In this document: positions 26,203-34,299 of the stretch, piece by piece
How positions within the stretch are numbered: the stretch's first letter is position 1
How the letters are laid out: each line of letters starts with the position of its first letter
NCBI GenBank assembly: GCA_002423245.1
Contig: DIVD01000012.1
Coordinates: 60,244-124,243, forward strand
Direction: 5' to 3'
DNA length: 64,000 nt
DNA from: Rhodobacteraceae bacterium UBA6141
GTDB taxonomy: Bacteria; Pseudomonadota; Alphaproteobacteria; Rhodobacterales; Rhodobacteraceae
The notes under the pieces: generated by a model
The model's input: the letters and a program-made list of their open reading frames with translations, nothing else
Database searches by the model: none
Told to the model about the DNA's origin: nothing
Position numbers and translations under genes: made by a program

Positions 26203-26805
26203 ATGGCCCTGACCCTCCGCCCTGCACCGGCCTTCCGCGTGGCACCGGCCTTTCGCATGGCGCTGGCCTCGCTCGCCCTCGCGGCTGGCCTTGCCGCGGC
26301 GCCCGTGCAGGCACAGAGCACCAACCTGACCGTCTCGGGCCTGCAGCAGGACACCGGCGCCCCGGTGGAGGTGACGGCGGATTCGCTGCAGGTCGATCAG
26401 GCCTCCGGCAGCGCGGTCTTCACCGGCAACGTGCTGATCGTGCAGGGCAGCATGCGCCTCGCCGCGGACGAGGTGCGCGTGACCTATGCCAGGACCGCCG
26501 CGGGCGAGACCGATACCGGCACCATCGACAGCATGGTGGCCACCGGCGGCGTGACGCTTGCCACCGAAACCGAGGCGGCAGAGGCGGCAGAGGCCGTGTA
26601 CTCCCCGCAATCGGGCCAATTGGTGATGACCGGCGATGTGCTGCTGACCCAGGGCAGCAACTCGATCTCCGGCCAGTCGCTGACCGTTGACCTCGAGACC
26701 GGCGCCGGCCGGATGGAGGGGCGGGTGCGCACCGTGCTGCAGACCGGGGGCGGCACGGCGGGCGGGGGCACGGCAGGCAGCGGCACGGTAGGCGGGGGCA
26801 ACTGA
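26203..26805 (+). CDS. lptA: LPS transport periplasmic protein LptA
   Basis: Periplasmic beta-jellyroll bridge that carries LPS from LptC to LptD. A signal peptide ends near AAPVQAQ. The OstA-like core starts with VEVTADSLQVDQASGSAVFTG and ends near GRMEGRVRTVLQ. The C-terminus is a Gly/Thr repeat (GGGTAGGGTAG), and a nine-base repeat encodes AEAAEA. The start is uncertain: GTG 26185, ATG 26203 (chosen) or ATG 26257, the last giving the most compact signal peptide. It overlaps lptB by one base (TGATG). Confidence 0.87.
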   Translation: MALTLRPAPAFRVAPAFRMALASLALAAGLAAAPVQAQSTNLTVSGLQQDTGAPVEVTADSLQVDQASGSAVFTGNVLIVQGSMRLAADEVRVTYARTAAGETDTGTIDSMVATGGVTLATETEAAEAAEAVYSPQSGQLVMTGDVLLTQGSNSISGQSLTVDLETGAGRMEGRVRTVLQTGGGTAGGGTAGSGTVGGGN

Positions 26806-27566
26806 TGGCGCCCGCGCCCGACCTGACCGTTTCCGAAGGCAGCGCCGGGCTGCGTGTCGTCAACCTGCGCAAGAGCTACAAGCGCCGGCTGGTGATCCGC
26901 GACGTGTCGCTGGATCTGAAGCGCGGCGAGGTCGTGGCGCTGCTGGGGCCGAACGGATCGGGCAAGACCACCTGCTTTTACAACATCGCCGGCCTGATCA
27001 CCCCCGAGGGCGGGCAGGTGCTGATCGACGGGCGCGACGTGACCGGCCTGCCGATGTATCGCCGCGCGCGGCTTGGCATCGGCTACCTTCCGCAGGAGGT
27101 CAGCATCTTTCGCGGCCTGTCGGTCGAGGACAACATCCTTGCCGTGCTGGAGATCCGCCTCTCCGACAGCCACAAGCGCCGCGAGCGGCTGGAAGACCTG
27201 CTGAGCGAGTTCTCCATCACGCATCTGCGCCGCGCCCCCGCGCTGTCGCTCTCGGGCGGTGAACGCCGGCGGGTGGAGATCGCGCGCAGCCTTGCCGCCG
27301 ATCCGAAATACCTGCTGCTGGACGAGCCCTTCGCCGGGGTGGACCCGATCGCGGTGGGCGAGATCCGCTCGCTGGTGCATGACCTCAAGTCGCGCGGCAT
27401 CGGCGTGCTGATTACCGACCACAATGTGCGGGAAACGCTGGAGATCGTGGACCGCGCCTATATCTTGCACGATGGCAAGGTGCTGATGAGCGGCACCGCC
27501 GACGAGGTTGTCCGCGATGAGAACGTCCGCCGCGTCTATCTGGGGCAAAGCTTCCGCCTGTCCTAG
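26805..27566 (+). CDS. lptB: LPS export ABC transporter ATPase LptB
   Basis: Cytoplasmic ATPase that powers LPS extraction with LptFG. Walker A is GPNGSGKTT near residue 47, Q-loop LPQEVSIFRGL, signature LSGGERRRVEIARSL, Walker B LLLDEPFAGVDP and the switch His in ITDHNV. The 253 residues match the family. lptF and lptG are not in the window, which is usual. Confidence 0.95.
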   Translation: MAPAPDLTVSEGSAGLRVVNLRKSYKRRLVIRDVSLDLKRGEVVALLGPNGSGKTTCFYNIAGLITPEGGQVLIDGRDVTGLPMYRRARLGIGYLPQEVSIFRGLSVEDNILAVLEIRLSDSHKRRERLEDLLSEFSITHLRRAPALSLSGGERRRVEIARSLAADPKYLLLDEPFAGVDPIAVGEIRSLVHDLKSRGIGVLITDHNVRETLEIVDRAYILHDGKVLMSGTADEVVRDENVRRVYLGQSFRLS

Positions 27567-27575
27567 GCGTGCCGC

Positions 27576-28868
27576 ATGTCGGTGACGCCGGGCCTGCGGC
27601 TTTCCACGCGCCAGCGTCTGGCGCTGACGCCGGGGATGCGGCAATCGCTGGCGATCCTGCGCCTGCCCGCGCTGGATCTGCATGAAGAGATCGCCCGCCT
27701 CGCCGCCGAGAACCCGTTCATCGACCATCGCCCGCCCGGCCCCTCGGCCGGCGGCTGGCTGGCCGAACAACCCGCCGCCGAACCCTCGCTGTTCCAGTCG
27801 CTGCACCGGCAGCTTTCGACCATGCGGCTTGCGCCCCGCGTGGCGGCGGCGGCGATGATGCTGGTCGCCGAACTGCGCGAGGACGGGTATCTTGACGCGA
27901 CGCTGGACGAGATCGCGGCGGAAACCGGCGCCGACCCGTTGTTGCTGGAAGACGCGCTGAGCGCGCTGCAGGGCTGCGAGCCGCCCGGGATCGGCGCGCG
28001 CGACCTGCCCGAATGCCTTGCCCTGCAACTGCAGGCGCGAGGCTATGCGCCGGGGCTGGCCCGCGGCATCTGCGCGCATCTGGAGGATTTCGCCGAGTGC
28101 CGCTGGCCCCGCCTCGGCCGCGCGCTTGGCCTGCCGCCCGAGGCGCTGGCGCGCGTCGCCGCGCTGCTGCCGACGCTTCGCCCCGCGCCGGCGCTGCCCG
28201 ATGCCGGCCCCGCCCAGCCGCTGCTGGCCGAGTTGATCGTGGAGCCCGGAGCGGATGGCAGCCCCCGGGTGCGGCTGAACGAGGAGGCGCTGCCGCGGGT
28301 CACGGTGGCGGCGCGGATGGCGGGCGGCTCTGCCGAGCTTGCTCGCGCGCAGGCGGATGCGGGCTTTCTTGCCGCCGCGCTGCGGGCCCGCGCCGCCACG
28401 CTGCTGCGCATCGGCACCCATCTGGTCACGGTGCAGGCGGGACATTTCGCCTCGCGCGGCGAACGTGCGCTGCTGCCGATGACCCGGGCCGAGGTTGCGG
28501 CGGCGCTGGCGATGCACCCCGCCACGCTTGGCCGCGCCATTTCCGGCAAGGCGCTGTCGGCCTTCGGGCGCACGCTGCCGATCGAGAGCTTCTTCTCGCA
28601 CGGGCTGCCGGGCCCCGGGGGCGCCATCTCTGCCCATCAGGTGCAGCGCCGCATCCGCGCGCTGATCGCCGCCGAACCGCCGGGCGCCCCCCTTGCGGAC
28701 GATGCGATCTGCGCACAACTCCAAAAGGAGGGCGTTGACATCGCACGCCGGACTGTCGCCAAATATCGGACATGCATGCGTATCGCCTCATCGTTCGAAC
28801 GTCGGCGGCGGAAGGTCCTCGCGGGCCGGCCCGCAGGCAGTTCGGCGCTGTACCCGCCCGGAGACTAA
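27576..28868 (+). CDS. rpoN: RNA polymerase sigma-54 factor RpoN
   Basis: Sigma factor for enhancer-dependent promoters (nitrogen metabolism, motility and others). Region I (residues about 1-50) carries LTPGMRQSLAILRLPALDLHEEI. A core-binding domain follows, then the helix-turn-helix region with TRAEVAAALAMHPATLGRAIS. The RpoN box is ARRTVAKYR near residue 393. The 430-residue length is short compared with enteric RpoN, because of a reduced acidic region II, as in Rhodobacter. It lies in the conserved lptB-rpoN-hpf-ptsN order. Confidence 0.92.
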   Translation: MSVTPGLRLSTRQRLALTPGMRQSLAILRLPALDLHEEIARLAAENPFIDHRPPGPSAGGWLAEQPAAEPSLFQSLHRQLSTMRLAPRVAAAAMMLVAELREDGYLDATLDEIAAETGADPLLLEDALSALQGCEPPGIGARDLPECLALQLQARGYAPGLARGICAHLEDFAECRWPRLGRALGLPPEALARVAALLPTLRPAPALPDAGPAQPLLAELIVEPGADGSPRVRLNEEALPRVTVAARMAGGSAELARAQADAGFLAAALRARAATLLRIGTHLVTVQAGHFASRGERALLPMTRAEVAAALAMHPATLGRAISGKALSAFGRTLPIESFFSHGLPGPGGAISAHQVQRRIRALIAAEPPGAPLADDAICAQLQKEGVDIARRTVAKYRTCMRIASSFERRRRKVLAGRPAGSSALYPPGD

Positions 28869-28931
28869 CCGCGCCGAAAGCGTTCGGGAGCCAACCCGAA
28901 TTGACCGGCGCACCCACCTGAAGGAGGAGTC

Positions 28932-29507
28932 ATGCGCTATCAGATCAGTGGCAAGGGAATGGATGTGGGCGACGCCCTGCAGACCCATGTCAAATCGGAA
29001 CTGAGCGAAACATTCGAGAAATACGCGGGGCGCCCGACGGACGCGACCGTGGTATTTTCCCGCACTGCGTATGAATATGTCTGCGAGGCCACGGTGCACC
29101 TGTCCACCGGACTGACCGCAGCCGCCGGTGGCCGCGCCGCCGAGATCTACCCCGCCTTCGAGGCCTGCCGCGAGAAGATGGACAAGCAACTGCGCCGCTA
29201 CAAGCGCCGCCTGAAGGACCATCACCGCGACCGGGTGGAGCCGGTTGAATTCGCCGGAGCACCCTCGTATATCCTCGCCGGGATCGAAGACACGGGGGAA
29301 TCGGAGCCGGACTCGCTGCAGCCCATCATCATTGCCGAGATGGAGATGCAGGTGCCCACCCTCTCTGTCGGCGAGGCGGTGATGCAGATGGAGCTGTCGG
29401 ATTCTCCGCTTCTGGTGTTCCGCAACGAGAAGAGCGGCGGCGTGAATGTCGTCCATCGCCGCGACGACGGGAATATCGGCTGGATCGATCCAGCCCACAG
29501 CAGATAG
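28932..29507 (+). CDS. hpf: Ribosome hibernation-promoting factor, long form
   Basis: Binds the 30S decoding centre and dimerises ribosomes in stationary phase. The N-terminal S30AE domain (about residues 1-110) and a separate C-terminal dimerisation domain (about 130-188, with SVGEAVMQMELSDSPLLVFRN) mark the long form. A very strong ribosome binding site (AAGGAGGAG) precedes the ATG. It is the gene after rpoN, and its own leader of 63 bases may hold a promoter. Confidence 0.93.
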   Translation: MRYQISGKGMDVGDALQTHVKSELSETFEKYAGRPTDATVVFSRTAYEYVCEATVHLSTGLTAAAGGRAAEIYPAFEACREKMDKQLRRYKRRLKDHHRDRVEPVEFAGAPSYILAGIEDTGESEPDSLQPIIIAEMEMQVPTLSVGEAVMQMELSDSPLLVFRNEKSGGVNVVHRRDDGNIGWIDPAHSR

Positions 29508-29542
29508 GCGCCCGGGGACGGGGCGTGGAACAGTCAGGTCAG

Positions 29543-30007
29543 ATGGAACTTTCTCAACTGCTGAAACCGAATGCCGTGAAGGCATTCGGCCACGCCACCT
29601 CGAAGAAACGCCTGTTCCAGGATCTCGGCGACATCGCCCATGCGGTCTATGGGCTGCCGACCGCCGAGACCGTGGATGCGCTGCAGGAACGCGAAAGCCT
29701 TGGTCCCACCGGGGTGGGCCATGGCGTCGCGCTGCCCCATGCCCGGCTGCACGGGCTCGACCGGGTGGTCGGCGTGTTCGTCCGGCTCGACAAGCCGATG
29801 GATTTCGACGCGGTGGACCGGCAGCCCGTGGATCTGGTCTTTGCGCTGTTCGCGCCCAGGAATTCGGGCGTCGATCACCTGAAGGCGCTGGCGCTGGTAT
29901 CACGCACCATGCGCGACGCCTCCACCTGCGCCAAGCTTCGCGCCAACAGCGACCCGGCGATCCTGCACGCCGTGCTGACGGAGGTGCGCGGCACCCAGGC
30001 GGCCTGA
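29543..30007 (+). CDS. ptsN: PTS IIA-like nitrogen regulatory protein PtsN
   Basis: Regulatory phosphoprotein of the nitrogen-PTS, phosphorylated by NPr. It influences potassium and nitrogen balance and, in alphaproteobacteria, polymer storage and sigma-54 output. The phosphorylated His lies in GVALPHARL near residue 69. The start MELSQLLKPN at 29543 is preferred over a GTG at 29525 because the family starts here and AGGTCAG precedes it. Last gene of the operon; a tandem repeat lies just after. Confidence 0.92.
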   Translation: MELSQLLKPNAVKAFGHATSKKRLFQDLGDIAHAVYGLPTAETVDALQERESLGPTGVGHGVALPHARLHGLDRVVGVFVRLDKPMDFDAVDRQPVDLVFALFAPRNSGVDHLKALALVSRTMRDASTCAKLRANSDPAILHAVLTEVRGTQAA

Positions 30008-30030
30008 GCGTGTCGCGCGGAAGCGGGCAC

Positions 30031-30070
30031 CGGTCTTGCGTGTCCGGGTCTTGCGTGTCCGGGTCATGCG
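30031..30070. repeat. Tandem repeat after ptsN
   Basis: Nearly three copies of a 15-bp unit CGGGTCTTGCGTGTC lie between the convergent ptsN and sulfotransferase genes. The first has a base missing, the second is complete and the third is partial and altered. No hairpin terminator is apparent. Confidence 0.8.
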
Positions 30071-30091
30071 GGATCGGGAGGTCGGAACGGG

Positions 30092-31519
30092 TTACGTGAC
30101 GGCGAGCGAGGGCTGCCAGTCGCCGAAGCCGAAGGCGATGTAATCGCGCTGGTAGGCCTCGCGCAGCAGCGCCTCGATCTCCCCGGTCATCACCTCGGCC
30201 AGCGCGAAGGGCGCCGGCTCCGGCTCTGCCGCGGGCAGCGCGGGCGCGGGCCGCCCGACCGACGCCGCCAGATGCGCAAGATCCTCGGCCAGCCGGTCCT
30301 CGCGCATGATGATGTCCGGCAGGGCGAACTGCGCGAAGCCCTGCAGCACCGCCGCCTGGCTCGCCCATGCCGCGTCGATCCTCACGCTTGTCTGCCCGGC
30401 CAGATGGCCCTTCAGGAAGCGCGCAAAGGCCGCAAAGGCGGCCCGGTGCGCCGCGAGGTCCATCTGCGCCACCCTGGCGACGGGGGGCAGCGGCAGCTTG
30501 TAGGTCTTGCGCAGCACCTCGCGCAGATCGGTATAGCGCCCGTTCAGGATGCAGGTGCAGAACGCCTCGTGCGCGCGGCGCACCGGGTGCCGCAAGACGG
30601 TGAAGCTGCGATGCAGGGGATGCGCGCGCAGCCATTGGCGCAGGGATTTCCGGGTAAACTCCGCTTGCAGCGCACCGTCCTCGTCCAGCGCGGCAAGCCA
30701 GCCCAGCACCTGCGCCACCGGCCCCGCCTTGACCGGCATGAACAGCAGCGGCGCGCGCGCCGCCGCAACGAAGCTGGGAACCGCCGGCCCCCGGCGCGGC
30801 TCGAAATTCGGGGTGCGCGTGAGGTTGAAGCGATCCAGCCGCGCCAGCGCCGCCTCCATCGCGCCGAAGTTGGCAACCTTGCTGTCCAGCGGCTCGGGGT
30901 TCTGCTTGACCAGCGAGGTCGCCAGCCCCGGCACCCCGCCCTCGGCGCCCAGAAACCGACCAAGGCCGTTCAGCACCGCGACATCCTGGATATCCTCGTA
31001 ATCCACATAAAAGGCCGTCTGCCCGCCGAGCTGCAGGGCGCGCTGCAACTGCACCTGAAACGCCTGAAGCCCCGCCAGATGGTCCGTGAACTCCTCGGCC
31101 TCGAACAGCACCTGCGAGGTTTTCTGATGGCGCGCGTCGCCCAGCTTCCACTGCCCGGTCTGCCGCGCGATCTTCAGCGATACATAGCTTTCGACCGGAT
31201 TGCGCGTCAGGATCACCTTGGCGCAGCGGGGATCGTCCAGCACATCGTCCAGCACGCGCGGGTCGTGATCGTGGAAGAAGCGAAACCCGTTCAGCCCCGG
31301 CGCCGCCCGCATCGCGGCCAGCAGCGCGCCCGGATCCTCGGCCCGCTCTGCCAGCGTCACGCCCAGCATCGTTTCGGCCTTGGGGTGGCCGATGAAATGC
31401 GGGTTGAAGGCCTCGCCGTGGCAGGTCAGCCCCGGCACGCCGTTCAGGCTCGCCTCCAGCAGGTTGGAGCCGGTGCGCATTTCGGCGAAGATCACGAACA
31501 GGTCGAATCGGCGGCTCAT
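30092..31519 (-). CDS. Sulfotransferase-like protein with two sulfotransferase-fold halves
   Basis: Probable PAPS-dependent sulfotransferase, 475 residues, cytosolic. The first half resembles Stf0/NodH-type enzymes: the 5'-phosphosulfate loop is FAEMRTGSNLLEASL (residues about 11-25) and the 3'-phosphate motif is LTRNPVESYVSLK. The second half resembles a degenerate Sulfotransfer_2 domain, with FMPVKAGPVAQV in place of the usual PKTGGTS loop and VLRHPVRRAHEAF as the 3'-phosphate motif. The acceptor is probably a cell-surface glycan because glycosyltransferases follow directly upstream (13-base gap). cysQ, which removes the PAP by-product, lies in the same region. Confidence 0.75.
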   Translation of the reverse strand: MSRRFDLFVIFAEMRTGSNLLEASLNGVPGLTCHGEAFNPHFIGHPKAETMLGVTLAERAEDPGALLAAMRAAPGLNGFRFFHDHDPRVLDDVLDDPRCAKVILTRNPVESYVSLKIARQTGQWKLGDARHQKTSQVLFEAEEFTDHLAGLQAFQVQLQRALQLGGQTAFYVDYEDIQDVAVLNGLGRFLGAEGGVPGLATSLVKQNPEPLDSKVANFGAMEAALARLDRFNLTRTPNFEPRRGPAVPSFVAAARAPLLFMPVKAGPVAQVLGWLAALDEDGALQAEFTRKSLRQWLRAHPLHRSFTVLRHPVRRAHEAFCTCILNGRYTDLREVLRKTYKLPLPPVARVAQMDLAAHRAAFAAFARFLKGHLAGQTSVRIDAAWASQAAVLQGFAQFALPDIIMREDRLAEDLAHLAASVGRPAPALPAAEPEPAPFALAEVMTGEIEALLREAYQRDYIAFGFGDWQPSLAVT

Positions 31520-31532
31520 CCCGCGCTCCGGG

Positions 31533-33233
31533 TCATTGCACGAGATAGGGGCGCTGGCCGAGCGGCGCGGCGTTGCGCGGATCGCTGTCCGCCGGGAAAT
31601 CGCCCATCAGCGTCGGCTGCATCCCCTGATTCCTGAGATTCTGCAAGAACCGGCCAAAGCCGGTGAGGTCGGCCATCCGCGGCGCCTCGCTCAGCCGCCG
31701 TGTCGCGCGGGGGCTGATCTCGTCGATGATGGCCTGCAAGGGCTCCATCGGGTTCTCGATGAAATCGGCCATCGTCCAGATCCGCACCCGCGCCTTCACA
31801 TACATCGACCGCAGGATCGCCAGATGCTCCGTCTCGATGCGTTGCAGCCGCGCCGCCTCGGCCCGGACATCGGCAAAGTCGGCATTGGACCGGAACAGCG
31901 GCACCGCCCAGGCGCCCGAGATCACGCTGATCTGCGCGTTCGGATCCGTCGCCGTGAACCAGTTGATCGCCTGATTGTCGCGCGGGCTGAACTGGAAGCA
32001 CTGCCGCTCGCCCCGCGTGTTCCAGATCAGGTTGGTCAGGAACATGTGCGGGTTGTAGTCGCGCAGCGCCGCCCGGTCGGTCAGCGCGCCGTTGAACACC
32101 GTCTCGCCGCCGGCAAATTCCACCCGCCCCGGCGCGAACAGATGGCCATGCGCCCGCCCGCCACCCACGGCCCTGCTCAGCCACAGCTCGAAATTCTCGA
32201 ACAGGTCGGAAAAGCCGTGAAAGATGGAATAGGGCGCGCTGGTCTTGCCATTCTCATGGTCCTGCCGGGGAAAGCGCGACTGCATGTAAAGCCCGGCCCG
32301 CCCGCGCCTGCGCCGCTCCGCCGCCTTGGAAAACAGCCGGTCGATCTTGCCCGGCTGTGGCTCGGCCCGGATCTGCCCCGCCGCGCCGCCCTCGAGGAAG
32401 CTGCGATAAAGCCGGTCCGCCCGGGGCCAGATCTTGCGCGCCATGAAACAGTCCGACCGGCGCAGAAGCTGCAGGTGATCGTCATAGAAGATGTGCGGCC
32501 TGCCCTGGAAATCGAACTTCGACAGGGTCAGCGAGCGGCTTTCCACGTTGGTCGAGAAGGCCCGCGTCAGCGTCTGGAAATAGCTTTCATCGGGGATCCA
32601 CACCCGCCTGAAATAGCGGTCATGCAAGGCGCGGTCCGGGTCTTGCAGGATGCACGACAGCGTCTGCCGCGTCAGGCACCACCACTGGCTGCCCAGATGC
32701 GGGACGAGCCCCTTCGGCACGCTCCGCCGAAAGTTCACCCGCCGCTGCAGATCGACATACTTGTCGAACAGGAAACGCTGCTTCTTCCAGGAAAACGGAA
32801 AGCGCAAGGTAAAGCGTTCGGTGTTCAGCCCGCCGACCGTCCAGACCACATCCGAGGTGGTGACGCTTTCGATGAAGTCGGTCCCGGGCCGCGCGTCCAG
32901 ATAGTCCACCAGTTCCTGCACCGGGCGCAGCGGCAGGCAGGAGCCGGAGGCAAGACAGACGTGCCGCACATCCGGGTGAAGCGCCAGCATCTGTTCGGAC
33001 GCCGCCTGCGTTGCCGCGACCAGCGACCAGCTGCCCCAGTCGCACATGTAGCGGCGCGAAAAGCTGACCGTCCCGAGATCCGCGAGCATCCGGCGGAGAG
33101 CGCCGAACTCATGCGCCGGCACTCGCGCATCGACATGGATCACCACCGGGCAGCCGCCCTCGGCCCAGAACCGCGCGACCTGCGCGGCGCGGTCCAGCGC
33201 GGCGTGGCACAGCATGACGAAGCCGACCGTCAT
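31533..33233 (-). CDS. GT14 core-2/I-branching-type N-acetylglucosaminyltransferase with C-terminal DUF5927-like domain
   Basis: Likely inverting glycosyltransferase adding beta-1,6-GlcNAc or a related sugar. The N-terminal half (about residues 1-265) has the GT14 pattern: MLCHAALDRAAQVARF, HVDARVPAHEF, ASGSCLPLRPVQELV, GSQWWCLTR and WIPDESYFQT. The C-terminal half (about 300-560) matches what I know as DUF5927, an unknown domain attached to GT14 enzymes in Rhodobacterales, with PYSIFHGFSDLF and HMFLTNLIWNTRGE. Substrate is unknown. The gene sits ten bases after the upstream GT2 gene and before the sulfotransferase, all in one direction. Confidence 0.78.
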   Translation of the reverse strand: MTVGFVMLCHAALDRAAQVARFWAEGGCPVVIHVDARVPAHEFGALRRMLADLGTVSFSRRYMCDWGSWSLVAATQAASEQMLALHPDVRHVCLASGSCLPLRPVQELVDYLDARPGTDFIESVTTSDVVWTVGGLNTERFTLRFPFSWKKQRFLFDKYVDLQRRVNFRRSVPKGLVPHLGSQWWCLTRQTLSCILQDPDRALHDRYFRRVWIPDESYFQTLTRAFSTNVESRSLTLSKFDFQGRPHIFYDDHLQLLRRSDCFMARKIWPRADRLYRSFLEGGAAGQIRAEPQPGKIDRLFSKAAERRRRGRAGLYMQSRFPRQDHENGKTSAPYSIFHGFSDLFENFELWLSRAVGGGRAHGHLFAPGRVEFAGGETVFNGALTDRAALRDYNPHMFLTNLIWNTRGERQCFQFSPRDNQAINWFTATDPNAQISVISGAWAVPLFRSNADFADVRAEAARLQRIETEHLAILRSMYVKARVRIWTMADFIENPMEPLQAIIDEISPRATRRLSEAPRMADLTGFGRFLQNLRNQGMQPTLMGDFPADSDPRNAAPLGQRPYLVQ

Positions 33234-33243
33234 CGCCCGCCCC

Positions 33244-34257
33244 TCATGCCCAGTTGCCCTTCGACATCAGCCCCAGGATCTCCAGCTGTCGCCAGTTGAT
33301 GTATTGCTCGCTCCACTTGCACCACAGCTCGGGACTGTCCTTCAAGCGGTCCGCATAGGCACGGTATTCGAGGCTGCCGGCATAGTGCTCGCCGCGCGTC
33401 AGTTCCTCCTCGACCTTGGCGGGCAGGGTGGACAGGAACTTGGCGTGCAACAGGCAGCCCGAGGGCTTTTCGCCGCCCCGCTCGTCATGGGTCAGGTTCA
33501 GCCCGCGCGGCAGCAGCATGTGCGTCGAACTGACATAGCAATAGGACCGACGCCATTTCACCAGCGGGATCTTGTTCAGCGTCGGCGCATGCGCCGCATC
33601 CTCGGAAAACATCGTCCGGGCGCGCGGCCCGCCCTGGATCCACAGGTTCCGGTAGGTCGGATTGCGCGAGATCATGTAGTTGCCGCTGTCGAACCAGCAG
33701 GCAATCTCGATCGGGTTCTGGCCCTCGCGGTAGGGCTGCGCGTCCAGCGCGCCCCTGGGATACATGTCCAGAAGCATCGCCGGGAAGGACCGGATCGACA
33801 TGGTATCGAGCCAGTCGGTCAGCGCGCCAAGCGGGCGGGTATCGCAAAAGGGATAGACGAAGAATTCATCGGGATCGACCACCAGCGTCCAGTGCCCGTG
33901 CCCGTGGCGCATCTGCAGCCAGTTCAGCCAGTCCACCCCGAAGCGCGCCCGCCTGTAGCTGGCCTGCGTGGTCCAGAGCGAACAGTCCGCCTGCTCGGCC
34001 AGATAGTCACGGCTGCCATCGTCCGAGTCGTTGTCCACGAAGAAGAAATGATTGACCCCCAGATCCCGGTAATAGCGCAGGAAATACGGCAGGCGGATGC
34101 GTTCGTTGCGCTGGGTGCAGAACAGCAGGATGTCGCCGCGGCGGATCTGCCCGGTCCGGACCGACACGGGGTGCAGTTCGCGCCGGCGGCGGAAGGCGCG
34201 CCAGAGCCTGCGCTTGCGCTCGAGCCGCAGCCGGTATGTCCCCCAATCCCCCACCAC
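33244..34257 (-). CDS. Glycosyltransferase family 2-like protein
   Basis: A 337-residue glycosyltransferase of the Glyco_tranf_2_4 type. Visible are LFCTQRNERIRLPYFLRYY, FFFVDNDSDDGSRDYL and the metal-binding DPDEFFVYP in place of a classic DxD. No membrane segment is seen, so it acts at the cytoplasmic face. It is co-directional with the GT14 and sulfotransferase genes. The sugar donor cannot be read from the sequence. Confidence 0.8.
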   Translation of the reverse strand: MVGDWGTYRLRLERKRRLWRAFRRRRELHPVSVRTGQIRRGDILLFCTQRNERIRLPYFLRYYRDLGVNHFFFVDNDSDDGSRDYLAEQADCSLWTTQASYRRARFGVDWLNWLQMRHGHGHWTLVVDPDEFFVYPFCDTRPLGALTDWLDTMSIRSFPAMLLDMYPRGALDAQPYREGQNPIEIACWFDSGNYMISRNPTYRNLWIQGGPRARTMFSEDAAHAPTLNKIPLVKWRRSYCYVSSTHMLLPRGLNLTHDERGGEKPSGCLLHAKFLSTLPAKVEEELTRGEHYAGSLEYRAYADRLKDSPELWCKWSEQYINWRQLEILGLMSKGNWA

Positions 34258-34299
34258 GCCCCTTTCCCGGGAAACCGTCCGCCAGCCTCTGGAGCAGGG

